Shown here one piece after another: positions 17,704 through 28,600 of a DNA stretch of 64,000 bases. The stretch covers positions 1,116,001-1,180,000 of the forward strand of contig NZ_QEOP01000001.1 of assembly GCF_003097495.1 (NCBI RefSeq), read 5' to 3'. Each line of letters begins with the position of its first letter. Positions within the stretch are counted from its first letter, which is position 1. A program made the translations under genes and the position numbers. A model generated the notes under the pieces. That model ran no database searches. It saw only the letters and a list, made by a program, of their open reading frames with translations, and was not told the DNA's origin. The DNA comes from Amnibacterium flavum. GTDB lineage: Bacteria > Actinomycetota > Actinomycetes > Actinomycetales > Microbacteriaceae.

Positions 17704-17738
17704 AAGTGGACCGGTTATCGCTGGCTCACGAGCGGCTG

Positions 17739-17779
17739 CGCGCACGTTCCGGCAGGCGGGGCCGGCCGGAACGTGCGCG
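17739..17779. repeat. 15-bp perfect inverted repeat with related GCCGGAACGTGCG copies
   Basis: CGCGCACGTTCCGGC (17739-17753) pairs with GCCGGAACGTGCGCG (17765-17779). A further GCCGGAACGTGCG lies at about 17834-17846, and TCCGGA occurs at about 17818 and 17853. The cluster fills the spacer between the odd lipoprotein and the giant surface protein gene and may be a dispersed repeat. Confidence 0.6.
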
Positions 17780-17881
17780 TTTGCCCGGAACGCCCAGGTC
17801 TGGTGGAGGGACGCACTCCGGACATTTTCGTATGCCGGAACGTGCGGTTCTGTCCGGAATATCCACGTCGCGCATACAGAA

Positions 17882-17923
17882 AAGGAGTGAGGCGCCTCCC
17901 CTTCGGGAAGCGCCTCACTCCTT
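17882..17923 (-). terminator. Rho-independent terminator of the giant surface protein gene
   Basis: AAGGAGTGAGGCGC (17882-17895) pairs with GCGCCTCACTCCTT (17910-17923), a 14-bp perfect stem. Read leftward it is followed by TTTCTG, giving a short U-tract. Confidence 0.85.
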
Positions 17924-17935
17924 GTTGCTGTGTGC

Positions 17936-20900
17936 CTAGCCGAAGGTGAGGACCAGGGTCGGGCGGTACGCGGCGTTCGCTGCGTTGTTCGACCAGAGGC
18001 GCACGTTGTCGGTGCCGGTGCTGGTCAGAGCGAACGAAGCGGTGGTGCCGAGCAGACCCTGCAGGGCGGCCGCGTCGAGCTGCACCGTGTAGTTGGTGTT
18101 CAGCGCGGTCGCACCGGTCAGGGCGCCGAGGCGGACGCCGATCCCGGTCGGACGGTTGGTCCAGGTGACCGTGTTCTCCGCCCAGTCGCCCGAGAGGAGC
18201 GATACGACGTGCTCGTCGGCCGAAGCCGCAGAGGCGTCATCCGAGGTGCGGACCTGCAGGGTCGCGCCGGTCAGAGTCGTTCCGGCCGGAGCTGCGGGCA
18301 GCGCCACCTTCAGGTAGGACTCGATCGCCGAACCGCTCGCGGGGCCCCTCGACGAGATCTGGTTCGTCAGCCCGTACGGGTTGTTCGCGTTGACCGCGGC
18401 GACCATCGAGTCCTCCGAGACCTGCACGGTGACCGTCTGTCCACCGGTCGCCGGAGGCGTCGCCGCCACCGTCGCCGAGGCCGAGCCGCTCGCGGCGCTG
18501 CGGTTGCCCGCGGCGTCGGCCGCGTCGACGCGGTAGAACCAGGTTCCGGCCGGACGTGCCGAGTCGGTGTACGAGGTTCCGTTCACATCGGCGATCTTCG
18601 ACGAACCGTCGGCGGCGAAGTCACTGGTCGTTCCGCGGTAGACCGCGTAGGAGGTGACTCCGACCGCGTCGCTCGCGGCAGCCCAGCTGACGGACACGTT
18701 CTGTCCGCTCGCCGATGCCGCGACCGAGGCCGGGACCGTGGGCGCCGTGGTGTCGGCGACCGGGGTCGGCGTCGTTCCGCTGGTCGGCGTGTAGGTGAGC
18801 GTCAGGACGGGGCGGAACGCCGCGTTCGTCTGCTCCTTCGACCAGAAGCGCGCGTTGTCCGTACCGGTACCGGTGAGCGCGAGCGACACGGTGCCCGAGG
18901 TCGCGAGACCTGCGGGGTTCAGATCAGCCGTGTAGTTCGTGTTCAGGGCGGGGACCGAGTTGAAGCGTCCCAGCTCGGCGCCGACACCCGTCGGGCGGTT
19001 CGTCCACGTGGTGGTCGCTTCCGACCACGATCCGGTGAGCGAGCGCACGACCTGTGCTTCGGTCGACGTCGCCGTCGCATCCGAGGAGGACCGGAGCTGG
19101 AGCGTCGCCTTGGTCAGCGTCGTTCCGGCCGGGGTGGCGGGCAGAGCGAAGTCGAGGTAGGACTCGATCGCGCTCGAACCGCCACGCGAGGACAGCTGGT
19201 TGGTGGCGCCGTACGGGTTGTTCGGGTTCACCTGGGCGGCCATCGTGTCCTGCGACGGCGAGAGGGTCACGATGACCGGCTCGGCGGCGGGGGCGGCGAT
19301 GGTGACCGACGACGCGGCGCTGGCGGCGCTGCGGTTGCCCGCGGCGTCGACGGCGTCGACCTTGTAGAAGTACGTGCCGAGGGCCAGGCCCTGGTCGGTG
19401 TACGTCGTGCCGGTCACGTCGGCGATCTTCGACGAGCTGTCAGCGGTGAAGCCGGCAGTCGTTCCACGGTAGACGCTGTAGCCCGTCACACCGGTCGCGT
19501 CGGTCGACGCGGTCCAGCTGAGAGCGGCACTCGTCGCGCCGGCGACACCGGTCAGACCCGCGGGCACCGTGGGTGCCGTGGTGTCAGCGACCGGGGGAGT
19601 CGTCGTGGTGGGCGAGTAGGTGAGCGTCAGCTGCGGACGGTACGCCGCGTTCGTCTGCTCGTTCGACCAGAAGCGGGAGTTGTCCGATCCGGTCGCCGTC
19701 AGAGCGATCGAGGTGCTGCCGGTGAGCGAGCGCAGTGCCGTCGCGTCGAGCGCCACGTTGTAGGTGGTGTTCATCGCGGGGACGCCGGCGATCGAACCGA
19801 TCTGCGCGCCGAGACCCGTGGGGCGGGTGTTCCAGGTGCTGTCATCCGACCAGCTGCCCGTGAGCAGTCGCACGTTCTGCGCATCCGTCGAAGCCGAGGT
19901 GGCATCCGAGGAGGTGCGCAGGCGGAGCGAGGCACCGGTCAGCGTGGTGCCGGCCGGAGCCGACGGCAGCGTGAAGGCGAGGTACGACTCGATGGGAGTC
20001 GTGCCGCGGGCCGACAGCTGGTTCGTCGTGCCGTAGACACCGTTCGCGTTGACCTGCGCCACCATCGTGTCCGAGGTCGGCGACAGGGTCACCGTGACGG
20101 GCTCGACAGCCGGCTGCTGGATCTGGGCGGACACCGCACTGCTCGAGGCACTCACGTTGCCGGCGGCGTCGGACGCCGTGACCCGGTAGTAGTAGGTGCC
20201 CGGTGCGAGCCCGCTGTCGACGTAGCCGGTGGTCGCGGTCTGGGCGATCACGGTCGACTGGTCGGCGACGAAGCTGCTCGAGCTGCCGCGGTAGACGGTG
20301 TAGCCCGTCGTACCGAAGGTGTCGTTCGACGCCGACCAGGCCAGGTTCACGCTCGACGTGCCCGCTGTCGCGGTCAGGTTCGCGGGAACGGTCGGGGCGG
20401 TCGTGTCGGCGACGATCTCAGCCGAGACGGTGCTGCTCGCGGCACTCACGTTGCCGGCGGCGTCGGACGCCGTGACCCGGTAGTAGTAGGTGCCCGGTGC
20501 GAGCGAGCCGTCGAGGTAGCTGGCGGTCGTGGTCTGGGCGATCACGGTCGACGCGTCGGCGACGAAGTCGCTCGAGCTGCCGCGGTAGACGGTGTAGCCC
20601 GTCGTCGCGACGTTGTCGGCCGAGGCCGTCCATGCCAGGTTCACGCTCGTCGTTCCCGCAGCCGCGGTCACTCCGGCGGGAACCGCCGGTGCGCTCGTGT
20701 CGGTGACGACGGCCTCCGCCGAAGCCGCCGGTCCGGCGTTGCCTGCCGCGTCGACCGCGAGCACCTTGTAGTAGTAGGTGCCCAGGGTGGCGGGGGTGTC
20801 GGCGTAGACCAGCTCGGTCGTCGTCTGCCCGATGAGGGTGCTGGCGTCGGCCGTGAAGTCGGCGCTGCTCCCGCGGTAGACGCGGTAGCCGGCGATCGCG

Positions 20901-23900
20901 TGATCGTCGGTCGCCGCGGTCCAGGCGAGCGACACGGTGCCGTCGGCGACGGTCGCGCTCAGCGGGGCGACACCCGAGGGGGCGGCCACGTCGGAGACGC
21001 CGATCGCGTAGTGGCGGGCGACCTGCTCGGCCGTCAGCGACTGGCTGTAGACGGCGACCTCATCGAACTTCGCCGAGACGTAGTCGGAGGAGGGGCGGTT
21101 CGGCCATCCGGAGATGTTGCCGCCGCCGATGCGCCAGTAGCCGGAGAAGGTCTCGCTCTGCGTCGTCGGGTTGGTTCCGATGAGGATCCCGTCGACGTAG
21201 AAGCGCATTCCCTGGGCGTCCTGCGTGGCGACCACGTGGTGCCACGCGCCGTCGTTGTAGGAACGCGGGGTCTGGATCGCCTGGACGGAGCCGTTGTACA
21301 CACCGAAGGTGAGTCGGCCGTCGTTGCTCAGGTAGACCTGCTTGTCGTAGCCGCTGCTGCTGCCGGTCGGCTGGTTCTCCCAACCGATCAGCTTGCCGCC
21401 GCGGTTCGTGGTGCTGCTGAACCACAGCTCGGCCGCGAAGGCTCCGACGCGTCCGGCCTGGGGGCTGGTGACCGTGGAGTTCTGCGAACCGTTGGTCTCG
21501 AAGGCCGACGAGTTCTGCACGGCTCCCGTGCGTCCCATCTGGACCTGCGGTCCGACGGTGCCCGGGTTCGCCTTGGCGAACGTCGAGTCGGCCGCGACCG
21601 ATCCGGACGTCTCGTTGAGGCGCCAGAACAGGTTCGGGTCGTCGTTGAAGACGGCCGCGCCGTAGCTGTCGCTCGGGACGGTGTTGACGTCGGGGGTTCC
21701 GCCGCCAGCCGTGTAGTGCGCGGCGACCTGCTGGGCGTTCAGAGCCTTGTCGTAGATGGCGGTCTCATCGATCGAGCCGGCGAAGAACGAGCTGGAGGGC
21801 TGGTTCGGCCATCCGCCGATGCTGTCGCCACCGACCCGCCAGACGCCCTTGTAGGAGTCGCCCGACGTGGTGCCGTTGCGTCCGACGAGGACACCGTCGA
21901 CATAGAACTTCATGCCGGTCCCGTCCATGGTCGCGGCGACGTGGTGCCATTGGCCGTCGTTGTAGGACTTCGAGGTGCGGATCGTCTGCGTGCCGCCCTT
22001 GTAGACGCCGAAGGTCAGGCGACCCGAGTTGTCCATGTAGACGTGGTTGTCGTAGTTGCCGCTGCCGACCTGCTGGCTGTTGTCGGTGCGCGGGCGTCCG
22101 TTGCCGAAGCCGATGATCTTGCCGCCGCTGGTCGTGGTGGTGTTGATCCAGCTCTCGACGGTGAAGACGTCGGGACGTGTCTCGTACTTGTCGTCCCACA
22201 TGTAGTCGTTCGAGCCGTCGAAGGTGGCCGAGCCGCTGCCGGCGATCGCGCCGGTCGAGGTCGTGGTGGCCCCGTCCATCAGCTGGCCGACACGACCGGT
22301 GGTCGAGGGGCCGGCGGAGTCGTCGACGATCGTGTTCGTGGTGTCGTAGCGCCAGAACGTCTGCGGTGAGTCGGCCAGGACGGCCGCTGCGTAGGCGTTG
22401 CTGGTGGTGGCGACGGTGACGCTCACCCGGGTGGAGAGGGGGGAGACGCGAACGCTGTCCTCCGCGGTCACGCGGTAGGTGTGGGTGGTGCCGGGGGCGA
22501 CTCCGGAGTCGACGACCGTCACGCCGGGGCGGGTCCACCAGAGGGACTTCGCGGTTCCGGTCCAGAACGGGGTCGCCGAGCTGTCGCGGTAGACCTTGTA
22601 GGTCAGGACGTCGTCATCCTCGTCGACGACGGTGCGGAAGCTGATTCGCACCTGACCGGCGACGGCCGAGGTCGCCGTGGCGACAGGCGTGGGGATGGTT
22701 CCGCTGTCGGTCGTGCCGAATCGGGTCAGACCGTTCTGCAGGACGCCGTTGATGCGGGTGAACTCGCCGGCGGCCCAGAGGTACTTGGCCCCGTTGGAGG
22801 CGGTGGCGACGGTCAGTGCGCGCGGGCCGATGCCCTCGCCCCATCCGTCGTTGGCCTGCGGGAACCAGCCGAACTGCTCGCCCGTGGTCGTCGACTGCGC
22901 GGTGAAGTAGTGGCGCGAGCCGTCCTGGTAGGTGCCGAGGTCGGTGCAGTCGTGGGTGTGGTGTCCCGCGTAGAGCGCGTTGTTGTAGACGGCGAGCGCC
23001 TGGGTGGCGCCGAAGCAGCCGTCGCGCCAGACCTGGTCGTAGCTGTTCCAGTCGATCGCGAAGCGGCCGTCGAAGACGTGTCCGCCGGTTCCCTCGTTGC
23101 CGACGAACAGGGTGGTGCTGTTCGAGGCGAAGACGTGGGTCCACGAGGTGACGGGGATACCGAGCTCGGAGATCTGGCCGGCCTGCGCGTCGGAGATGAT
23201 GAACGACTTCGGCCAGGTGCGTACCGGAGCGCCGGAGACGGCGTCGACGATCGCGAACGAGTAGGCGTTGTCGGCGCCGGCGAGAGCGGTGAACTCCCCA
23301 CCGATCGCGACGCGCGTTCCGTCGGGCGAGACCTGCACGGCGCGGCCGATGCCGTTCGCGTTCGGGTTCCAGTCGAGGGTGGCGCCGGTCGCGGGGTTCA
23401 CCGCGGCGAACCGGTTGCGGGTCGTGCTTCCGAGGGAGGTGAACTGGCCGGCAAGGTAGACGGCCGAGTTCGTGGCCGTGACGCCCCACACGATGGCGGA
23501 GGGGCTGGCGACCTTGAAGTTCGTGTCGAGCGTGCACGCGATCGGGTCGATCTTGGCCACGCGCTGCATCGACACCCCGTTCACCGAGGTGAAGTTGCCC
23601 GCGATGTAGACCGAGTTGCCGTCGGGCGAGACCGCGATGGAGCGCACGGAGGGCGACGCGCTCGGCATCGCGACCGTGAACTGGCAGTTCGTCGGGGCGC
23701 CGGTCGCGGCGTCGAAGATGGCGAGAGCGGCCTGCGGACGGGCGGCGCCGCCCTGCGAGTCCGGCGGCCGGATGGTGGTGAAGCTTCCGCCGGCGATGAC
23801 GACACCCTTGGTGGCGCCGATGGCCCACGCGGTGTTGTCGGTCTGCCAGGTGGAGAGGTCGTCAGCACTGAAGTCGACACCCTCCGAGAGAGCGGAGGCC

Positions 23901-23974
23901 GATGTGAGAGGCATGGCCACGAGGAGGCCTGCCAGGACTGTGGTCGCCAGAGCGAGGCCAGTGAATTTGCGCAC
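17936..23974 (-). CDS. Giant secreted multidomain protein (propeller-like, FN3, LamG, DNRLRE domains)
   Basis: 2012 residues from the GTG at 23974, which has GAGGGA 9 nt upstream and gives a Sec signal ending near residue 29 (TSASA). Approximate layout: 30-425 repeated GGEFT/GNFTS propeller-like blades with VSPDG motifs; 428-521 FN3; 526-765 LamG; 768-988 second LamG; 998-1291 three FN3; 1292-1453, 1566-1726 and 1848-2012 three DNRLRE (CBM96-like) domains, with an FN3 between successive copies. The conserved DNRLRE words are TNQLS.RG, ESYL and W.NRPTG. No LPXTG motif or C-terminal helix is seen, so it is probably released or held by sugar binding. It is a longer paralogue of the protein at 25693-29163. 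A matrix or adhesin role is inferred. Confidence 0.85.
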   Translation of the reverse strand: MRKFTGLALATTVLAGLLVAMPLTSASALSEGVDFSADDLSTWQTDNTAWAIGATKGVVIAGGSFTTIRPPDSQGGAARPQAALAIFDAATGAPTNCQFTVAMPSASPSVRSIAVSPDGNSVYIAGNFTSVNGVSMQRVAKIDPIACTLDTNFKVASPSAIVWGVTATNSAVYLAGQFTSLGSTTRNRFAAVNPATGATLDWNPNANGIGRAVQVSPDGTRVAIGGEFTALAGADNAYSFAIVDAVSGAPVRTWPKSFIISDAQAGQISELGIPVTSWTHVFASNSTTLFVGNEGTGGHVFDGRFAIDWNSYDQVWRDGCFGATQALAVYNNALYAGHHTHDCTDLGTYQDGSRHYFTAQSTTTGEQFGWFPQANDGWGEGIGPRALTVATASNGAKYLWAAGEFTRINGVLQNGLTRFGTTDSGTIPTPVATATSAVAGQVRISFRTVVDEDDDVLTYKVYRDSSATPFWTGTAKSLWWTRPGVTVVDSGVAPGTTHTYRVTAEDSVRVSPLSTRVSVTVATTSNAYAAAVLADSPQTFWRYDTTNTIVDDSAGPSTTGRVGQLMDGATTTSTGAIAGSGSATFDGSNDYMWDDKYETRPDVFTVESWINTTTTSGGKIIGFGNGRPRTDNSQQVGSGNYDNHVYMDNSGRLTFGVYKGGTQTIRTSKSYNDGQWHHVAATMDGTGMKFYVDGVLVGRNGTTSGDSYKGVWRVGGDSIGGWPNQPSSSFFAGSIDETAIYDKALNAQQVAAHYTAGGGTPDVNTVPSDSYGAAVFNDDPNLFWRLNETSGSVAADSTFAKANPGTVGPQVQMGRTGAVQNSSAFETNGSQNSTVTSPQAGRVGAFAAELWFSSTTNRGGKLIGWENQPTGSSSGYDKQVYLSNDGRLTFGVYNGSVQAIQTPRSYNDGAWHHVVATQDAQGMRFYVDGILIGTNPTTQSETFSGYWRIGGGNISGWPNRPSSDYVSAKFDEVAVYSQSLTAEQVARHYAIGVSDVAAPSGVAPLSATVADGTVSLAWTAATDDHAIAGYRVYRGSSADFTADASTLIGQTTTELVYADTPATLGTYYYKVLAVDAAGNAGPAASAEAVVTDTSAPAVPAGVTAAAGTTSVNLAWTASADNVATTGYTVYRGSSSDFVADASTVIAQTTTASYLDGSLAPGTYYYRVTASDAAGNVSAASSTVSAEIVADTTAPTVPANLTATAGTSSVNLAWSASNDTFGTTGYTVYRGSSSSFVADQSTVIAQTATTGYVDSGLAPGTYYYRVTASDAAGNVSASSSAVSAQIQQPAVEPVTVTLSPTSDTMVAQVNANGVYGTTNQLSARGTTPIESYLAFTLPSAPAGTTLTGASLRLRTSSDATSASTDAQNVRLLTGSWSDDSTWNTRPTGLGAQIGSIAGVPAMNTTYNVALDATALRSLTGSTSIALTATGSDNSRFWSNEQTNAAYRPQLTLTYSPTTTTPPVADTTAPTVPAGLTGVAGATSAALSWTASTDATGVTGYSVYRGTTAGFTADSSSKIADVTGTTYTDQGLALGTYFYKVDAVDAAGNRSAASAASSVTIAAPAAEPVIVTLSPSQDTMAAQVNPNNPYGATNQLSSRGGSSAIESYLDFALPATPAGTTLTKATLQLRSSSDATATSTEAQVVRSLTGSWSEATTTWTNRPTGVGAELGRFNSVPALNTNYTADLNPAGLATSGTVSLALTGTGTDNARFWSKEQTNAAFRPVLTLTYTPTSGTTPTPVADTTAPTVPASVAASASGQNVSVSWAAASDAVGVTSYAVYRGTTSDFAADGSSKIADVNGTSYTDSARPAGTWFYRVDAADAAGNRSAASGSASATVAATPPATGGQTVTVQVSEDSMVAAVNANNPYGLTNQISSRGPASGSAIESYLKVALPAAPAGTTLTGATLQVRTSDDASAASADEHVVSLLSGDWAENTVTWTNRPTGIGVRLGALTGATALNTNYTVQLDAAALQGLLGTTASFALTSTGTDNVRLWSNNAANAAYRPTLVLTFG

Positions 23975-24097
23975 GTTACTAAGTCCCTCGGGTATGCACG
24001 GCGCGGGTAACAACGCGCGGTGCGGGTGTCGGGTGGGGTGGGATTCCGCGGTGCGCCGGGGTGAGGCGCATGGGGTACCGCTGGTATTCCGTGTCCG

Positions 24098-24141
24098 AGG
24101 CTACTGGGACGGGGTACCCCCCGTCTGTCCCCAGTAGGGGG
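24098..24141 (-). promoter_or_regulatory. CCCC-N5-GGGG box 25 nt before -10 TAGCCT for the giant surface protein
   Basis: On the minus strand CCCC-CTACT-GGGG (24141-24129), 25 nt, then TAGCCT (24103-24098). The leader to the GTG at 23974 is about 115 nt and ends in GCATACCCGAGGGAC, which also precedes the paralogue at 29163. Confidence 0.6.
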
Positions 24142-24206
24142 GCACCCGCTCGGGGCCGCCCCGGTCGGCTTTTCCCCTGGTCAAGCAGACTTTGTCGACA
24201 GGTGTC

Positions 24207-25667
24207 CTAGACGACCGACACGCGTCGGAACTCGACGGCCGGATCGGAGGGGGCGGAGCGCAGGAGGCTGACGTAACCGAGTTCGCTCGCGATTCCTGGC
24301 GCGGTCACGGACTTCGAGCTGTCGCTGTCCCGCGTGAGCGTCGCGCCGCCTCCGAAGAGTGCCACGGTGAGGCCGATCCACTCACCCGCGCGGGGAGCGG
24401 AGGACTCGAGTGCGGCGAGGGTTCTGCCGCCCTGCGCGACGGAGACGGTGCCGGAGGCGCCGACCAGCACGGTGACCGCGTCGGGAGAGCCCGCCGGGCG
24501 CGGGTTGTCGTCGCCGGCGCCGAACGAGAATCCCGCCGCGGCACCGCCGGACGGACCGGCATCGGGCCAGCGCAGCTCGAGCGAGACCTTGGTCGCATCC
24601 GCTGCCGCGGGGCTGAGGGAACCCAGCACGTAGGTGGCGGTCTGACCGGGACTCATGCGCAGCGTCGCCGAAGCGGGATCGATGTACGGCTGCTGCGACC
24701 AGTCCGAGCCGATGACATCCGGCAGGTCTCCCGCCGACCTGAGACCGGACGCGAACGCATCCGCGTCGGAAGCGGGCTCCTCCGTGAAGAGGTAGGGGAT
24801 GTCAGCGCACATCATTCCGACGACGCCGAGGGACACCAGTCGGTCCCGTTGCGATCGGCGGCGCACCTCCCAGGCGATGACGGGCTTGCCGATCGCCGCG
24901 AATGCGCTCATGTCGGCGTCGCTCGCGTCGACGGGGATGCCCAGCATGTCGAACCGCGGAGCCAGCTCCGCGAGCCGGCCGAGACTGTCGGGGGTGAAGT
25001 AGCCCCAGGTACGGAATCCGCGCTTCGCAACGGCCTGGTACTGCTGTGCGCCGGCCCACTGCTTCCAGACGAAGCGGATGTGGTCGGGGTCCCACTGCTC
25101 CATCAGATCGAGCAGCTCGGCGGTGTTCGTGCCCTGCTTGTCCTCGAGGAAGATGACGTGCGTGCTCGCGAACGCCGCGAGAACGTCGTCGAGCCGGGGG
25201 ATGGGCTGCAGTGCCGCCAGAGGCCCGAGCCACGGGCGGGCGTCGTTCTGCAGCGTCGACAGCTGCTCCCAGGTCGCATCGCCGATGTCGAGGTCGACCC
25301 CGGTGAGTCGGGCCAGGTTCTTGTCGTGGTGGCACACGAAGACGCCGTCGCTCGTGCGGCTCACCGAGACTTCGATCGCCTTCGCGCCGGCGATGACGGA
25401 GTTGGCGTACGCGTCGTAGGTGTGCTCGACCCAGTTGTCGCCGGATCCGCGGTGCGCGATGAAGAAGGGCGAGGTCTCGAGCAGGGAGTCGATCGTGTAG
25501 GGCCCGCCCGTCGGGGCCGGCGGAGGAGTGGGCGACGCCGCGGTAGGGCTGGGCCGAGGAGGCGCTGGCGTCGGCGCGCAGGCCGCGAGCAGAAGGGTGC
25601 TGCCGCCGATCAGGAGGAAGCCGCGGCGCGAGAACGCGGAACGGGACGCCGACGGTCGCTGTGCCAT
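24207..25667 (-). CDS. Tat-exported lipoprotein of the glycerophosphodiester phosphodiesterase (GDPD) family
   Basis: 486 residues. The N-terminus has SRRGFLLIGG (Tat-like twin Arg) and a lipobox LAAC near residue 30, then a Pro/Thr linker. The GDPD barrel spans about residues 55-310: IAHRGSGDNWVEHT with the catalytic His/Arg, a conserved Glu in AIEVSVSRTSDG, and VCHHD. The usual metal-binding Asp two residues after that Glu is Ser here. The remaining ~170 residues look like a beta-rich jelly-roll/LamG-like domain. It could cleave glycerophosphodiesters from wall polymers or lipids. It lies between the two giant paralogues in the same orientation. Confidence 0.85.
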   Translation of the reverse strand: MAQRPSASRSAFSRRGFLLIGGSTLLLAACAPTPAPPRPSPTAASPTPPPAPTGGPYTIDSLLETSPFFIAHRGSGDNWVEHTYDAYANSVIAGAKAIEVSVSRTSDGVFVCHHDKNLARLTGVDLDIGDATWEQLSTLQNDARPWLGPLAALQPIPRLDDVLAAFASTHVIFLEDKQGTNTAELLDLMEQWDPDHIRFVWKQWAGAQQYQAVAKRGFRTWGYFTPDSLGRLAELAPRFDMLGIPVDASDADMSAFAAIGKPVIAWEVRRRSQRDRLVSLGVVGMMCADIPYLFTEEPASDADAFASGLRSAGDLPDVIGSDWSQQPYIDPASATLRMSPGQTATYVLGSLSPAAADATKVSLELRWPDAGPSGGAAAGFSFGAGDDNPRPAGSPDAVTVLVGASGTVSVAQGGRTLAALESSAPRAGEWIGLTVALFGGGATLTRDSDSSKSVTAPGIASELGYVSLLRSAPSDPAVEFRRVSVV

Positions 25668-25692
25668 CGGTCGCCCCGTTCCTCGTGTCGTA

Positions 25693-28600
25693 TTACTGGG
25701 TGAAGGTGAGGGTCAGCGACGGACGGTACGTCGCCGAGGCCTCCTTCGACCAGATGCGGATGTTATCGCCGCCGGTGCTCGTGATGGCGACCGACGCGGT
25801 GGTTCCCAGCAGACCCGCCAGCTGGGCGGGGTCCAGCTGCACGTTGTACGCCGTGTTGAGGGAGGTCGCACCGGTGATCGTCCCGACCGTCGCGCCGAGG
25901 CCCGTCGGACGGTTGTTCCACGTCGTGCTCGCCTCGGACCAGCTGCCGTTCAGCAGTCGGATGAGGTGACTGTCCGCGGACGCGGCGGTGCCGTCGTCGG
26001 AGGTGCGGACCGTCAGCGTGGCCCCGGTGAGGGTGGCGCCGGCGGGCAGCGACGGGAGAGCGAACTTCAGGTAGCTCTCGAGCGGGACCGTGCCGCGTGA
26101 CGACAGCTGGTTGGTGCCGCCGTAGACGAACGCCGCGTTGTTCGAGGCGACCATCGTGTCCTCGATGGGGGCGACGGTCTGCGTGGTCGTCGACCCGCCG
26201 CCGCCGGCCACCGTGGCGCTCGCCGCAGCGGATGCCGCGCTCGCATTGCCGGCCGCGTCGACCGCGATCACCTTGTAGTAATAGGTACCCGCTGCGAGTC
26301 CCGTGTTGGCGAACGTCGTGCCGGTCACGGTACCGACCAGAGAGCCGGCCGAGGTCGTGAAGCCGGCGGACGTTCCCCGGTGCACCTGGTATCCGGTCAC
26401 CCCGACGTTGTCCGTCGCCGCAGCCCAGCCCACATTCACCGTGCTGCCCGCTGCGCTCGCCGTGACCGATCCCGGCACCGACGGAGCGGTGCTGTCGGCG
26501 GCCTGGGCGACGGTCGCCGTGCCCGAGCCCGAGGCGCTGCTCGAGTTGTTCGCCCCGTCGAACGCGACCACCTTGTAGAACCAGGTGCCCGCGGCGACGC
26601 CGCTGTCGGTGTACGAGTTGGTCGTGACGGTTCCGATGAGGTTGCCGGCCGTCGGCGTGAAGCCGGTGGTGGTTCCCCGGTAGACCCGGTAGCCGGTGAC
26701 TCCGACCGCGTCGGTCGACGCCGTCCACCCGAGCGCCACCGAGCTGCCGGTGACGGTCGCCGTGGGTGTGCCCGGCGTGGTCGGTGCGACGGTGTCGGGT
26801 GCGACGCTCCCGCCGCTGCCGACCGCGTAGTGGTTCGCGACCTGGGCTGCGCTGAGCTGCGTCGGGTACACGGCGGTCTCGTCGATGGAGCCGGCGAAGT
26901 ACGGGCTCGTCGGCGCGACGGCCCAGAACGGGCGGCGCGAGTTGCCGACACCGTCGAAGCCGACATGCCAGACGCCGTTGAAGTCGCGACTGTTGCTGGT
27001 CACCTGAGCGTTCGACCCGGCGAGAGCGCCGTCGACGTACAACTGCATCCCACCCGCGCCGAGGGAGGCGACGACGTGGTGCCAGCGGTTGTCGTTGTAG
27101 GAGGCGCTCGTCTGCAGTGTCCGGGCCGACCCGCTGAAGACGCCGTAGTTCAGCCGGCCGTCGTCGCTCATGAAGACCTGGTGATCGAACGTGAAGCTCT
27201 GCATCAGGTTGCCGGTGTCGATGTACTGGCGCTGGTTGCCGTAGCTGATGAGCACACCACCTCGCGTGGTGCTGGTGCGGAACCAGGTCTCGGTCGTGTA
27301 GGTGCTGGGATCACGCGTGAACTGGTCCTCCCAGACGTAGCCGGTGCTGCCGTCGAAGGTGGCCGAGGTGCTGGAGTCGCCGGCGATGGCGCCGCTCTGG
27401 GAGCGGGTCACACCGCCGCCGTAGAGCCCGTTGATGCCGGTGGTCGTCGCACCCGACTTGTCCTGCAGCCAGGCGCCCGAAGCCTCGTCGTACCTCCAGT
27501 AGAGGCTCGGAGAGTTCGCGAGGACCGCCGAGGCGTAGGCGCTGCCGGTGGCGGACGCTGTGGCGGATACGGCGCCCGACAGGGCCGACACGTTGCCGGT
27601 CGCGTCGGTGGCCGTCACCCGATAGGAGTAGTTCGTCCCCGCTGTGACGGAGGAGTCGACGACGGTCACCTGGGGCCGCGTCCAGAAGACGGAGCTCGCG
27701 GTGCCGGTCCACATCGGAGTGGAGGAGCCGTTCCGGTAGACGCGGTAGGTGAGCAGGCTGTCGTCCGAGTCGACGACGGTGCGGAACCGGATCTGGATCT
27801 GACCGGCGACGAGCGCCTGCGCCGTCGCGCTCGGTGCGGCGGGTGCGTTCGAGTCGGTCGTGCCGAATCGGGTGATCGCCTGCTGGTTCGCGCCGTTCAC
27901 CTTGGTGAACTCGCCGACGGCCCAGAACCAGCGGTTGCCTGAGCTGCCGGTGGCCACGTCGATTCCGCGCGGTCCGATGCCCTCACCGGTGCCCTCGTTG
28001 GTGTCGGGGAACCAGCCGTAGAACTTGTTGAAGTTCGCGGCGTCGGTGGGCTGGGCGGTGAAGTGCTGACGCTCGTCGCCCTGCCATCCGCCGATCGAGG
28101 AGCAGTCGTGTGCGTGGCTCGCGCCGTAGAGCACGTTGTTGTAGAGCAGGATGTCCTGCGTCGCGCCGTTGCAGGTGTCCTTCCAACGCAGGTTGAGGCT
28201 CGACCAGTCGAGGGCCGCACGGCCGTCCCATGAGCCGACGCCGGCACCTTCGCTTCCGATGTAGAAGCCGCTGGCGTCGGAGGTCACGGTCTTGATCGCG
28301 TCGTTGTTGTTGAAGAAACCCGACGGGTTGGCGACGCGGTCGTACTTCGGGTAGCTCTTCTTCAGGGCCCCGGTCGTCGGGTCGAGGACCGCCAGCGCGT
28401 GCGAGTCGGTCTCGTTGACGTAGTCAAACTCGCCGCCCATCACGAGGTTGCTGCCGTCGGGGGAGAGGGCGAAGCCGAGTGCCGCGGTGACCGGGAGGAC
28501 GGTGATCCTGGGATTGTTCGGGTCGAGTACGTCGTCCGAGCGCAGAACCGGGTTGAACGGCGTCAGTGCGCCGGTCGAGGCGTTCACCGCGGCGACCCGA

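Noticed and set aside
17930-24010. Very long open frames on the plus strand opposite the 2012-residue surface protein (for example 17930-22369)
   Set aside because: They are antisense to a protein with clear domains. High third-position GC leaves such frames open, and their translations are Arg/Gly/Val-rich with no family features.
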